In this document: positions 54,653-64,000 of the stretch, piece by piece
Layout: the number at the start of each line of letters is the position of its first letter
Numbering within the stretch: position 1 is the first letter of the stretch
Assembly: GCA_025728475.1 (NCBI GenBank)
Contig: JAOBJN010000002.1
Span: forward strand, 1-64,000
Length of the DNA stretch: 64,000 nt
DNA from: Candidatus Lightella neohaematopini
GTDB taxonomy: Bacteria > Pseudomonadota > Gammaproteobacteria > Enterobacterales > Enterobacteriaceae
Direction of reading: 5' to 3'
The notes under the pieces: model-generated
Told to the model about the DNA's origin: nothing
Database searches by the model: none
The model's input: only the letters and a program-made list of their open reading frames with translations
Program-made: the position numbers and the translations under genes

Positions 54653-55108
54653 TTAAATATCCTTCCTACGAGCACACATCATAGATGCTTTACAAACTAA
54701 TACATTATCTACTGTAACAATACCATTAAATTTAGCCATTCCATTACGTTCTTTAACAAAAGTTACCTCAATAATCATTTGATCACCAGGTTGTACTGGT
54801 TTTTTAAATCTAGCAGAATTAACAGCAGCAAAATAGTACAACTCTCCTGGCGCCAATTTACTTACACTCTTAAAAGCTAAAATACCAGTTGCTTGAGCTA
54901 TAGCTTCTAAAATTAATACTCCAGGAAATATTGGTTTTCTGGGAAAATGTCCTTGAAAAAATGGTTCATTAAAAGAAACATTTTTTATTGCACGTAAAAA
55001 TTTACCACGTTCAAAATACAACACATGATCTATTAGTAGAAATGGAAATCTATGTGGTAATAACTCTAATATTTCTTTAATATTTAAAGAATAATTGTTA
55101 ATATCCAA
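54653..55108 (-). CDS. fabZ: 3-hydroxyacyl-ACP dehydratase
   Basis: FabZ removes water in fatty acid elongation and competes with LpxA for hydroxyacyl-ACP. The 151-residue hotdog-fold protein equals E. coli FabZ in length. The catalytic His54 is in [13 protein letters not shown] and Glu68 in [11 protein letters not shown]. It sits between lpxD and lpxA, as in E. coli. Confidence 0.97.
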   Translation of the reverse strand: MDINNYSLNIKEILELLPHRFPFLLIDHVLYFERGKFLRAIKNVSFNEPFFQGHFPRKPIFPGVLILEAIAQATGILAFKSVSKLAPGELYYFAAVNSARFKKPVQPGDQMIIEVTFVKERNGMAKFNGIVTVDNVLVCKASMMCARRKDI

Positions 55109-55195
55109 AAAAACAATTCCTATTAAAAATATTATTTATAACAAATAATAAACTACCAATTAATTAAATTTAAATAATTTAAAATTATAAAATAT

Positions 55196-56206
55196 CTATT
55201 TATTAATATTTTGCTCAATAACTTTTATGCGTTTGTTAATTTTACTAATATTCATAGTTAATACTGCTGTTTTACGCCACTTATTATTTTGTTGTATTGG
55301 AATTCCAGAAGAGTATGTGCCAGATTTTTTAATTGAACGTATTACCATACTCATACCAGTAATAGTAACATTGTCACAAATACTAATATGACCATTAATA
55401 ACAGTTGCGCCACCTACCAAACAATTATTTCCTATATGTGAACTACCAGCAATTACCACTCCTCCAGCAATAGCCGTATATTTACCTATTGTAACATTAT
55501 GTGCTATTTGACATAAATTATCTATAATAACCCCATTACTAATAATAGTATCATCTAATGTACCTCGATCCACAGTAGTACATGATCCAATTTCTACATA
55601 ATCATGTATAACTACCCGACCTAAATGAGGTATTTTTAACCATTTTTTCTTATCTTTAATATAACCAAATCCGTCTGATCCAATTACAGTACTGGATTGG
55701 ATAATACAATTACTACCAATTATAGTATCACAATGAATAGTAACATTATTAAATAATTTAGTATTGTCTTTAATAATTACATTTTTACCAATAAAACAAT
55801 TTGATCCGATAATAACATTATTTCCTAATTTAACATTATCTTCTATTACTACATTATCACCAATATTAATATTTTCCCCTAATAAAATATTTTTTTTCTT
55901 CGTACTTGTTTTAATATTATTATATAATGCATTGTATATCATCATTGCAAATGAAACATAAGCAAAATAAGGATTAGCTACTACTAATGAGGTAATTTTG
56001 CAAAATGGTATATTATTTTTATCAATAATAATTGCTGATGCTTTACAATTAGATAATAAAAAACGTAATTTATTATTAGCAAGAAAGGTAATATAATTCT
56101 TTTTTGTATTATAAATAGAAGTAATACCGTGAATTATTATATTATTATTACCAATTAATTCAGCATTTAATTGTTTTGCTAAATCAGTTATTTTAATAGT
56201 AAACAT
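55196..56206 (-). CDS. lpxD: UDP-3-O-(3-hydroxyacyl)glucosamine N-acyltransferase
   Basis: LpxD adds the second acyl chain in lipid A synthesis. The 336-residue protein (E. coli 341) has an N-terminal uridine-binding domain, a long hexapeptide-repeat beta-helix, and the catalytic His in [20 protein letters not shown]-terminal helix follows. It lies seven bases after skp, as in E. coli. Confidence 0.96.
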   Translation of the reverse strand: MFTIKITDLAKQLNAELIGNNNIIIHGITSIYNTKKNYITFLANNKLRFLLSNCKASAIIIDKNNIPFCKITSLVVANPYFAYVSFAMMIYNALYNNIKTSTKKKNILLGENINIGDNVVIEDNVKLGNNVIIGSNCFIGKNVIIKDNTKLFNNVTIHCDTIIGSNCIIQSSTVIGSDGFGYIKDKKKWLKIPHLGRVVIHDYVEIGSCTTVDRGTLDDTIISNGVIIDNLCQIAHNVTIGKYTAIAGGVVIAGSSHIGNNCLVGGATVINGHISICDNVTITGMSMVIRSIKKSGTYSSGIPIQQNNKWRKTAVLTMNISKINKRIKVIEQNINK

Positions 56207-56213
56207 AATTATA

Positions 56214-56720
56214 TTACCTAATTAATTGTAATACTTCATTAGTAATATCTGTAACTTTATCAGAATAAACTATGGTACTAGCATCAAATACTATATCATA
56301 CTTGTATTTTACAGCAATATTTTTTACCGTATTTTGAATTATTACTAGAATTTTATCTCGTTCTTCTGCTTGTCTACGACGATTATTTTGTTCAAATTCT
56401 TGTGCTTTATTAGAAAAATTTTCACGTTGTTTAATTAATGAATTTTCTAATTCATTACGTTCATTAATTTTCATGTTTGATCCATAATGTTGCAAATATT
56501 GTATTTTATTTTGTATTTCATGCTCCATTAATTGTAATTCATTTGCTTCATGTTCAAATTCGTTTTCAAGTTTTTTTGCAATCTCTATTCTTTTTGGATA
56601 TTGTTGAAAAATATTATTAATATTAACTATTGCAATTTTATTACAAGCTAATACCTTAAATGGTACTATAGTAGTTAGTAATATTATACTAATAATAAAT
56701 AATTTGTTAAACATTGACAT
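56214..56720 (-). CDS. skp: Periplasmic chaperone Skp (OmpH)
   Basis: Skp holds unfolded outer-membrane proteins on their way to BamA. The 168-residue protein (E. coli 161) has a signal peptide of about 25 residues, then [15 protein letters not shown] and a long charged coiled coil that forms the jellyfish arms. It lies directly after bamA in the same unit. The likely first mature residue is Cys26 (VLAC), where E. coli has Ala. Confidence 0.92.
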   Translation of the reverse strand: MSMFNKLFIISIILLTTIVPFKVLACNKIAIVNINNIFQQYPKRIEIAKKLENEFEHEANELQLMEHEIQNKIQYLQHYGSNMKINERNELENSLIKQRENFSNKAQEFEQNNRRRQAEERDKILVIIQNTVKNIAVKYKYDIVFDASTIVYSDKVTDITNEVLQLIR

Positions 56721-56759
56721 ATACCTAAATTTATAAATAGTTAAAGAACTAATAATTAT

Positions 56760-59138
56760 TTAATAAAATTTATTAAAATTAAACTGTAGTCTTTCTATTT
56801 TATCATCATTATATTTTTTAATAGGATAAGCATAAGAAAGTGATATTGGACCAAATGGAGAAATAATTTTTACAGATATACCATTAGATAATCTAAAATT
56901 TTTATCTATAAAATTTAATAAATTACTTTTGTTCCAAATATTACCTATATCAATAAATAATGATATACGTGCTACTTTTATATATTTTTTAATTATTGGT
57001 AGTATTAGTTCAGTATTTATTAATGCAATAACATCTCCTCCACCATTATCATTAGATGATTCTAATATACACTTATTATAAGTACTAGTACGATAACAAT
57101 TATAATATATATTTTTCTTACCTAAACTATTATATTTAAATCCTCTAATAGAATTATTATTATTCATATAAAAATTATTATAAAATGGTATTAATTTATT
57201 ATTGAAACTACCTAAGTAACCAATATGCATGTGTGAGGTTAAAATAAATTTTTTCTTTTTATAAAAAGATGTGAATTTATTAATATTTAATGTAATATTA
57301 TAAAAATTATTTTTAGAATTTAGAATAGTAAATTTATTTATCATATTAATTAATATACCATTACTAGGAAAATAATTATTCTTATCAATAGTGTCATAAA
57401 ACCAATTAGTTAATAATAATATATCATTAATTTTAAGATTATCGCTTATATACTTAGTAATATTTGGATAAATATTAATACTATTTAAATAAAAAATTGT
57501 TGATAATTGAGATTTTATATTACATAAAGTATTATGTATACTTTCTAAACCAACACTTAAGTTACTATTATAATTAATTGGTATATTAAAGTTTATACTT
57601 ATACCATATTTATCCCAATTAACATTTTGAATACATTTTCTTTTATTAGATAGATCAAAGAATAATTTTCCTTTTATATTAACTTTATTTAAAGTTAAAA
57701 ATGGATTCATAGTAAATATTTCAAAATAATTATGATATTTATTTTTTGATTCTATAATATCTAATTTATTACCGTATCCTAATAAATTACTTTGCATTAA
57801 ATCTAGTCTTAGATTAACATCATTACTAATATTAAAATTAATATTAGTTTTAATTTTATTAAAATTATATTCTTTTAATTTATATATTATATCAACAATA
57901 TTACTATTTTTGTTAATATAAATTATTTTTACTTTTATTTTCTCAAAAAATCCTAAATTTTTTATTTTTAAAATATCACTCTTAATTAAATTTTTATTAA
58001 AAAATGAACTTTCTGTTTGTAATATTTCACGTCTTAACACATAATCTTTAGTATAATTATTACCATAAAAATGTATGTACCTTACATAATAACGTGTACC
58101 ACTATTAATATTAACATATACTATAATTGATTTATTTAAACTATTGATATTAATTTTATATTTAATTTTAACTTTAATAAAACCATATTGATTAAATAAA
58201 TTATTAATATTATTTTTTAATCTTTTTAAACTATAAATATTATATACTGTATTTAACTTAATATAATTTACATTATTAGATACATAAGGTATATTACAGT
58301 TTATAATCAAATTAGTTATTTTATATTGCTGTCCTTCATGTATTTTTATAGTAATAAAAATATCTTTTTTTTCTTTAGATATAGTAGTATAAATATGTTC
58401 TATATAAAATTTTATATAACCATTACTAAAATAAAATATAGTCAGTGCTTGTATATATCGTTGTAATGTTTTTTTTACAAATTCAGTATTATCAATGTTA
58501 TTTTTTGATTTTAATTCATTTATATATTTAAATAGATAAACTAGAGTATTATAATTAAAATTATAATTACCTATAATATTAATTTGCTTAATTTTTGCTG
58601 TTACGCCCTCATAGATATTAATAATAATTTTAATTTGGTTATTATACGTTATTTTTTTTATAATATTAATTTTGTTATTGTATTTACCAATACTAACGTA
58701 TAATTTTTTCATCATATATATAAATTTTTTGGTATTAAAATCATTATAAAATTCACCGACTTTAATATTATTAATTTTTAGTAAATCTAATATTAGTAAT
58801 TTATTTATATAATTATTACCATAAAATCTTATATAAGATATTATTGGTCTTTCTGTAACTTGTATAATTAATGTCTTTTTATCTAAAAAGATTTGTATAT
58901 TATTAAAATAACCAAGATTAAATAATGATTTAATAGTTTTATTAATATCTATGCAAGATATTAAATTATTATGTATTGGTATATCTTTAATTATGAAATT
59001 AATATCTACGTGTTTTAATCCTTTTACTAAAATACGTTGTATATTAAATTTTTCTGTACCATTAACAGGTTGAACAATAAGTACTGAAAATAATAAGAAT
59101 ATTTTTATTATTAAATTATTTAATATTTTAGTGGACAT
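56760..59138 (-). CDS. bamA: Outer-membrane protein assembly factor BamA
   Basis: BamA inserts beta-barrel proteins into the outer membrane. The 792-residue protein (E. coli 810) has a signal peptide of about 28 residues. Five POTRA domains follow, starting FNIQRILVKGLKHV, and then the Omp85 barrel with the conserved RGF motif (NSIRGFKYN near 663). The barrel C-terminus ends in Phe-Asn-Lys-Phe-Tyr. The sequence is very rich in Asn, Ile and Lys and is the most diverged part of the envelope block. rseP, which lies between cdsA and bamA in E. coli, is absent. Confidence 0.95.
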   Translation of the reverse strand: MSTKILNNLIIKIFLLFSVLIVQPVNGTEKFNIQRILVKGLKHVDINFIIKDIPIHNNLISCIDINKTIKSLFNLGYFNNIQIFLDKKTLIIQVTERPIISYIRFYGNNYINKLLILDLLKINNIKVGEFYNDFNTKKFIYMMKKLYVSIGKYNNKINIIKKITYNNQIKIIINIYEGVTAKIKQINIIGNYNFNYNTLVYLFKYINELKSKNNIDNTEFVKKTLQRYIQALTIFYFSNGYIKFYIEHIYTTISKEKKDIFITIKIHEGQQYKITNLIINCNIPYVSNNVNYIKLNTVYNIYSLKRLKNNINNLFNQYGFIKVKIKYKININSLNKSIIVYVNINSGTRYYVRYIHFYGNNYTKDYVLRREILQTESSFFNKNLIKSDILKIKNLGFFEKIKVKIIYINKNSNIVDIIYKLKEYNFNKIKTNINFNISNDVNLRLDLMQSNLLGYGNKLDIIESKNKYHNYFEIFTMNPFLTLNKVNIKGKLFFDLSNKRKCIQNVNWDKYGISINFNIPINYNSNLSVGLESIHNTLCNIKSQLSTIFYLNSINIYPNITKYISDNLKINDILLLTNWFYDTIDKNNYFPSNGILINMINKFTILNSKNNFYNITLNINKFTSFYKKKKFILTSHMHIGYLGSFNNKLIPFYNNFYMNNNNSIRGFKYNSLGKKNIYYNCYRTSTYNKCILESSNDNGGGDVIALINTELILPIIKKYIKVARISLFIDIGNIWNKSNLLNFIDKNFRLSNGISVKIISPFGPISLSYAYPIKKYNDDKIERLQFNFNKFY

Positions 59139-59337
59139 AATTAATTTTATTAATTTATTAAAATTAGTTTTAATACTAAAATTTTTAAATAGTTAACACA
59201 TTTATGAATAATTTATTTTAAATAAGTTTTATATTTTTTATTAAAATAATTAAATTAATGAACAATTACATTTTTAATAAAAATACTAAATATAATTTAT
59301 TAAAAATTATCTATAAACCAAAATTAAACTATAAATT

Positions 59338-60180
59338 TTAACTAAATAATATCAATAAAAATGTAAATATAGGTATAGATATAGAAAAACTATCTATTCT
59401 ATCTAAAATTCCTCCATGACCAGGTAAAATATTACTACTATCTTTTAAATTAGCTAATCTTTTAAACATACTTTCAATTAAATCACCTATTATAGATAAT
59501 GACAAAGATATAATTGAACTTATTGCTAATAGCAATTTATTATGATTAAACATTATATTTATTAATATAAATGATAATATTATTGATGATAATAATCCAA
59601 CAATAAAACCTTCCCAAGTTTTATTAGGAGAAATAGTAGGCATTATTTTTTTGTAACCCAAATAACTACCATATATAAATGATACTGAATCAATACAAGA
59701 TATTATTATTACTAAATATAATAATAATGCATTTTGAAATAACCCAGTATTATAATAATATAAATATATAATTATAATACTATATAGTAATGGTATGATG
59801 ATTAATATACCAAATAATAATTTTATTATTTTTAAATGACACCATATTTTTATTAATTTATTATAAATTATAAGTAAATAAATAGCTATTAACCACCAGA
59901 TTATTGGTATAAATGTTAAAAATAATAGTAAAATTTTTCTATATAATATTTTTGTGTTAATAATTAAAAATATTAATATACTTAAAATAACATTATTAAT
60001 AACTAATAATGATATCTTATAAAAAACACTATTTAAATTTGATATTTTACTCCATTCCCACGAACTTATAGTGCAAATAACAAATAATGATAGAATAAAA
60101 GTACATTTAGAAGATTTAAAAAGTAATAAATTTATTACAAAAATAATTATTATAGCAGTAAATATTCTTTTTATTAACAA
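59338..60180 (-). CDS. cdsA: Phosphatidate cytidylyltransferase
   Basis: CdsA makes CDP-diacylglycerol from the product of PlsC. The 280-residue multi-pass membrane protein (E. coli 285) has the family signature SMFKRLANLKDSSNILPGHG followed by GILDRIDS near its C-terminus. It lies between uppS and bamA. About 200 bases without a gene follow, where rseP is lost. Confidence 0.95.
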   Translation of the reverse strand: MLIKRIFTAIIIIFVINLLLFKSSKCTFILSLFVICTISSWEWSKISNLNSVFYKISLLVINNVILSILIFLIINTKILYRKILLLFLTFIPIIWWLIAIYLLIIYNKLIKIWCHLKIIKLLFGILIIIPLLYSIIIIYLYYYNTGLFQNALLLYLVIIISCIDSVSFIYGSYLGYKKIMPTISPNKTWEGFIVGLLSSIILSFILINIMFNHNKLLLAISSIISLSLSIIGDLIESMFKRLANLKDSSNILPGHGGILDRIDSFSISIPIFTFLLILFS

Positions 60181-60214
60181 TTAATTAATCCATTATTAAT
60201 TTTTATTATACTAA

Positions 60215-60931
60215 TTATTTAGTAGTACCAAATCTTCTATTTCTTTGGGAAAAAAATTTTATAGCATTAAAGAATACATTTTCATCAAAATCTGGCCATA
60301 GTACATCAGTAAAAAATAATTCTGAGTATGCTATTTGCCATAATAAAAAATTACTAATTCTATATTCTCCTCCTGTACGTATCACTAAATCGACAGGATC
60401 TAAATCATTCATAGATATTACTTGGCATAAAGTTTGTTCATTTATTTGATTTGGGTGAATTAATCCTTTTTGAACTCTATTAATAATTTTTTTTATACCT
60501 TGAATTATATCCCATCTACCACCGTAATTTATAGCAATATTTAAATTTAATCCGTTATTATTTTTAGTTAATTTTTCTGAATTGTAAATAAGTTTCTTCA
60601 GTGTTTTTTCGAATTTAGATGTGTCACCAATAATTTTTAATTTAACTTTCTTGTTATGTAAATTATATATTCCATTTTTTAAAGAATATTTAAATAGATC
60701 CATTAATGATTTTACTTCCGATATTGGTCTATTCCAATTTTCACTACTAAAGGCATATAATGTTAATGTATTAAAATTATTTGTTATCGCAAATTCTATA
60801 GCACGTTTAGCTGATTGCATTCCTTTTTTATGTCCAAAAATACTTAATTTACCTCTAATTTTTGCCCAACGCCTATTACCATCCATAATAATAGCAATAT
60901 GTTTTGGTATATTTATATTAGATAATAACAA
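60215..60931 (-). CDS. uppS: Undecaprenyl diphosphate synthase
   Basis: UppS builds the C55 lipid carrier for peptidoglycan from farnesyl diphosphate. The 238-residue protein has the catalytic Asp17 in IAIIMDGNRRWAK. AFSSENWNRP is near 75, and DLVIRTGGEYRISNFLLWQ near 188. It stands between dxr and cdsA, 42 bases after dxr, as in E. coli. Confidence 0.96.
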   Translation of the reverse strand: MLLSNINIPKHIAIIMDGNRRWAKIRGKLSIFGHKKGMQSAKRAIEFAITNNFNTLTLYAFSSENWNRPISEVKSLMDLFKYSLKNGIYNLHNKKVKLKIIGDTSKFEKTLKKLIYNSEKLTKNNNGLNLNIAINYGGRWDIIQGIKKIINRVQKGLIHPNQINEQTLCQVISMNDLDPVDLVIRTGGEYRISNFLLWQIAYSELFFTDVLWPDFDENVFFNAIKFFSQRNRRFGTTK

Positions 60932-60973
60932 ATTATTTTCTCATTAATATTAGTCAAATATTATTTATATTTA

Positions 60974-62173
60974 TTATTTATTAAATTTAGTTAATATTAT
61001 TTTTTTAGTAAATCTTTTTGTTGTTTTATGTATATATATCACTTCTTGTATATCTTTAGGTTCTAAAAAATGTAACTTATCTAATACTAAGTCATTAATA
61101 GTTGTTATGTCAGTAAATTTTATTAATCTATTGATAAAAGCATATACTGCTACTTCATTAGCTGCATTTAGTATAATTACAGATGATTGACTTGTATTAA
61201 TAGCTTCAATAGCTAACCTTAGACAAGGGTATTTATTAAAATTAATATCTTCAAAACTTAATTTATTTAAACTATATAAATCTAATAATTCTATTTGTGA
61301 ATTGCTAAAATTAGGATAATACATAGCATAGCAAATATATATTTTCATATCAGGGTAACTAAGTTGTGCAGATATATGACCATTATTATAATATATTATA
61401 GAATGAACAATAGATTGAGGATGAATTAATAATTGTATTTGTTTTTCATTTGCATTAAATAAATAACGAGCTTCAATATATTCAAATCCTTTATTTATCA
61501 TAGTAGCTGAATCTACAGAAATTTTTTTTCCCATTTTCCAATTAGGATGATTATATGCTTGTTCTGGAGTAATGTAGTTTAAATTACTATCTTTAATTTT
61601 TCTAAATGGTCCACCAGAACCAGTAATAATAATCTTTGATATATTAAAATCTTTTAAATTTTTCTTACCCAAATTTTTTTGAAATTTTATTGGTAAACTT
61701 TGAAAAATAGAACTATGTTCACTATCTAAAGGTAATAATTGTGTTTTATTATTCCTTAATTCCTGCATAAAAATTTTACCACATATAACTAATATTTCTT
61801 TACTAGCTAATAATATACGTTTTCCTGCTTTTAAAGCACTAAAAGTAGGTAATAATCCAGCAGTACCAGACATTGCTGATATAACCATATTAATATTACT
61901 TAATATACTAACATTACAAGCATTTTCTATTCCAGATAACACTATTATTTTACTATTAATTGAACTTAGATAATCTTTTAGTACTTTTGCTGATTTTTTA
62001 TTAATCATACAAACGTATTTTGGTTTGAAAAATAAACATTGTTTAATTATTAAAGAAATATTTTTTCTAGCTACTAATGCTATAATTTTAAAAAAATTTA
62101 AATCATTCTTTATTATACTTAAAACATTACAACCAATTGATCCAGTGCTACCTAGTAAAGTAATATATTTCAT
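60974..62173 (-). CDS. dxr: 1-deoxy-D-xylulose 5-phosphate reductoisomerase
   Basis: Dxr makes MEP in the non-mevalonate isoprenoid pathway that feeds UppS. The 399-residue protein (E. coli 398) has the NADPH-binding GSTGSIG at 8-14, LLASKEILV (E. coli NKES-type) near 121, PLDSEHSSIFQ near 146, and HPNWKMGKKISVDSATMINK near 208. It lies 24 bases after frr. Confidence 0.96.
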   Translation of the reverse strand: MKYITLLGSTGSIGCNVLSIIKNDLNFFKIIALVARKNISLIIKQCLFFKPKYVCMINKKSAKVLKDYLSSINSKIIVLSGIENACNVSILSNINMVISAMSGTAGLLPTFSALKAGKRILLASKEILVICGKIFMQELRNNKTQLLPLDSEHSSIFQSLPIKFQKNLGKKNLKDFNISKIIITGSGGPFRKIKDSNLNYITPEQAYNHPNWKMGKKISVDSATMINKGFEYIEARYLFNANEKQIQLLIHPQSIVHSIIYYNNGHISAQLSYPDMKIYICYAMYYPNFSNSQIELLDLYSLNKLSFEDINFNKYPCLRLAIEAINTSQSSVIILNAANEVAVYAFINRLIKFTDITTINDLVLDKLHFLEPKDIQEVIYIHKTTKRFTKKIILTKFNK

Positions 62174-62197
62174 TAATATAACTAAATAATAATTTAA

Positions 62198-62779
62198 TTA
62201 ACCGTTAGTTAAAATTTCTTTTTCTTTTATCGAATATTGATTATTTATTTTGTTAATCCAAAAATTAGTAATTTCTTGGATTTTAATATTTATTAGTTTA
62301 AATTCATCCTTATTAAAGGATTTATTTTTTTTATATAAAGATTTAATTTTATTTAAAGAATTATGCCTTATATTTCTTATAGAAATACGAGCAATTTCTG
62401 ATTCACTACTAACTAATTTTAATATATTATTTCTTCTTTCATTAGTTAAAATAGGATTAGAAATACGAATTTTATTATCAATATAAGATTGATTTAATTC
62501 TAACTTAGAATCCTTAATTGCTTTTTTTACTAATGGTAATAATTTTTTATTAAAAATATCAATAGTTATAGTGTTATTATTTTCAATAATTATACTAGAT
62601 ATAGTATGTAATAACACTACTTTATTACAATATTTAATTTTTAAGGATTTTATTAAATCTGGTGAAATATAATAAATATTAATTCTGTTAATTTTATTAA
62701 CAAATAACTTTACACTATCACTCATTAATTTTTCTGTTTTCAATAAAATTTCTTTATTCATATTTATATTATTAATCAT
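62198..62779 (-). CDS. frr: Ribosome recycling factor
   Basis: RRF splits post-termination ribosomes with EF-G. The 193-residue frame (E. coli 185) overlaps pyrH by four bases (ATGA). The internal ATG at 62761 matches the family N-terminus better and would give 187 residues. The C-terminal RNIRHNSLNKIKSL and LTNERRNNILKLV segments are clear. The highly conserved RTGRASP loop region near residues 28-34 of E. coli RRF is replaced by a segment reading roughly INIYYISP. It is therefore a diverged but probably functional protein. Confidence 0.9.
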   Translation of the reverse strand: MINNINMNKEILLKTEKLMSDSVKLFVNKINRINIYYISPDLIKSLKIKYCNKVVLLHTISSIIIENNNTITIDIFNKKLLPLVKKAIKDSKLELNQSYIDNKIRISNPILTNERRNNILKLVSSESEIARISIRNIRHNSLNKIKSLYKKNKSFNKDEFKLINIKIQEITNFWINKINNQYSIKEKEILTNG

Positions 62780-63501
62780 TCTGTAACTAAAGTGCCTTCT
62801 TGAGAACCAGTAATAATTTTTTTTAATATACCATTTTTTCTAATATTAAATATACGAAGTATCATATTATGTTCTTGAGCTAAAGTAAAAGCAGTTAAAT
62901 CCATAACTCTTAATTTATTTTTTAATATATCTTTATAAGTAATATGACGATACATGATAGCGTCAGAATATTTTATTGGATCTTTAGAAAAGATACCATC
63001 TACTTTAGTAGCTTTTAATATAATATTAGCATTTATTTCTAATCCTCTAAGGCAAGCAGCAGAATCTGTAGTAAAAAATGGATTACCTGTTCCAGCAACA
63101 AAAATTAAAACATATTTTTTTTCTAAAAACTCCATTATATCTTTATAATTATATGAATTACATATATTTTTAATGGGAATATTCGATATTAATTTTGTAT
63201 TTATATTCATATTTTCTAAGGTATCATAAAATATTAACCCATTCATAATAGTAGATAACATTCCAATATAATGACTACTAACTATATTAATACCTATTTT
63301 ACTTAAACTTAAGCCTCTATAAAAATTTCCCCCACCAATAACTAAACCAATTTTTACTCCCATATTAACTAATTCTTTTATTTCTTGAGCTATATTTTTT
63401 ATTAAAACGATATCTATATTAGTATTAGAATTACTTCTTAATACCTCACCACTAATTTTTATTATTATTTTATCATATATTAATGATTTTTTAGTAAACA
63501 T
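62776..63501 (-). CDS. pyrH: Uridylate kinase
   Basis: PyrH phosphorylates UMP to UDP. The 241-residue protein equals the E. coli length. It has KISGEVLR near 14, GLVIGGGNFYRG near 52, AGTGNPFFTTDSAACLRG near 137 and KVDGIFSKDP near 166. It lies between tsf and frr, as in E. coli. Confidence 0.96.
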   Translation of the reverse strand: MFTKKSLIYDKIIIKISGEVLRSNSNTNIDIVLIKNIAQEIKELVNMGVKIGLVIGGGNFYRGLSLSKIGINIVSSHYIGMLSTIMNGLIFYDTLENMNINTKLISNIPIKNICNSYNYKDIMEFLEKKYVLIFVAGTGNPFFTTDSAACLRGLEINANIILKATKVDGIFSKDPIKYSDAIMYRHITYKDILKNKLRVMDLTAFTLAQEHNMILRIFNIRKNGILKKIITGSQEGTLVTE

Positions 63502-63530
63502 AAGTTATATTTAGCATGAAATATAAATAA

Positions 63531-64000
63531 CTAATCATTACCAATTTCAAATCTAATAAATTTATTAATTATATAGTTATTTTCATTCACTAAATCTTTT
63601 ATAATTTTATCATTACTATTTATTAATATTTGATTTAATAAAGATATATCCTTTTTAAATTGTAACATCCTACTATCTACTATTTTTTTTATTATATCGA
63701 TGGGCTTATTATACTGTTTAGCAATATTGTATTGAATTTTATATTCTTTATCCAATATATTATTTGGAATATTTTCATCATTAACATATTTAGGATTATA
63801 AGCTGCTATATGCATAGCTAGTAATTTTGGTAATTTATCATTATCAAAATTATTAGTTTTTATTGATAATAAAACCCCAATTTTTTTATTATTATGTAAG
63901 TAATAAGAGACAATATCTCCATAAACAATACTAGTTTTTTTAATATAAATTTTTTCATTAACTTGTACTACTAACGAATTAATATAATTTTTTGATTTCT
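63531..64000 (-). CDS. tsf: Elongation factor Ts (partial, 5' end outside window)
   Basis: The C-terminal 156 codons are present, and the frame stays open to the window edge. They match E. coli EF-Ts from the core domain to the C-terminus: KKTSIVYGDIVSYYLHNNKK, IGVLLSIK, MHIAAYNPKYVN, LDKEYKIQYNIAKQ and FIRFEIG. The terminal coiled residues of E. coli EF-Ts after FIRFEVGEG are missing. EF-Ts recharges EF-Tu with GTP. The rest of the gene, and probably rpsB, should lie beyond base 64000. Confidence 0.95.
   Translation of the reverse strand, partial: KSKNYINSLVVQVNEKIYIKKTSIVYGDIVSYYLHNNKKIGVLLSIKTNNFDNDKLPKLLAMHIAAYNPKYVNDENIPNNILDKEYKIQYNIAKQYNKPIDIIKKIVDSRMLQFKKDISLLNQILINSNDKIIKDLVNENNYIINKFIRFEIGND

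Overview
The window is a very AT-rich, gene-dense stretch of a strongly reduced gammaproteobacterial chromosome. The gene families, and long runs of gene order shared with Escherichia coli, point to an obligate insect endosymbiont of the Enterobacterales. Examples of conserved order are rpsU-dnaG-rpoD-tRNA-Ile2, mnmG-atpBEFHAGDC, nrdAB-yfaE, and tsf-pyrH-frr-dxr-uppS-cdsA-bamA-skp-lpxD-fabZ-lpxA-lpxB-dnaE-accA. The genus cannot be named from the sequence alone. The window has no amino-acid biosynthesis genes but keeps ribB (riboflavin) and folB (folate). A flgN-like gene is also present. This would suit a B-vitamin-provisioning symbiont of a blood feeder, which is an inference only.

Layout: 1-54 is one copy of an exact 54-bp repeat that carries an rRNA-type promoter and touches the 3' end of fre. 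From 0.78 to 3.8 kb lie two decaying ubiquinone genes, ubiD and ubiB. From 4.2 to 7.2 kb are rpoH, ftsY, rsmD and a DUF1820-type gene. From 7.7 to 11.5 kb are pitA, marC, a flgN-like gene, sodA and rplY. From 11.5 to 18.7 kb are gyrA, ubiG, nrdA, nrdB and yfaE. From 18.7 to 31.8 kb is a block in E. coli order: plsC, ribB, a shortened hldE, cca, uppP, folB, tsaD, rpsU, dnaG, rpoD, tRNA-Ile2, alx, yqjA, rnpB and rsmI. From 31.9 to 40.4 kb are mnmG and the whole F1Fo ATP synthase operon.

From 40.4 to 43.6 kb are tRNA-Thr, gpt, a frameshifted gmhA, dnaQ, rnhA and gloB. From 43.6 to 45.8 kb is a cluster read leftwards: promoter, boxA, 16S rRNA, tRNA-Ile, tRNA-Ala, tRNA-Asp, tRNA-Trp. It has no 23S or 5S rRNA. 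From 45.9 to 64 kb are proS, tilS, accA, a C-terminally shortened dnaE, and the lipid A, outer-membrane, phospholipid and translation block running to a partial tsf.

The cell keeps replication, transcription with sigma-70 and sigma-32, translation, oxidative ATP synthesis, lipid A, BamA/Skp and dNTP synthesis. Several systems show decay in progress: ubiquinone (ubiD and ubiB broken, ubiG intact), ADP-heptose (gmhA frameshifted, hldE reduced to its kinase half), and replication and tRNA-repair proteins stripped of accessory domains (DnaE, Cca, FtsY). I found no CRISPR array, prophage, insertion sequence, secretion island or biosynthetic cluster. The notable content is genome erosion and an unusual rRNA arrangement, not a new molecular system.
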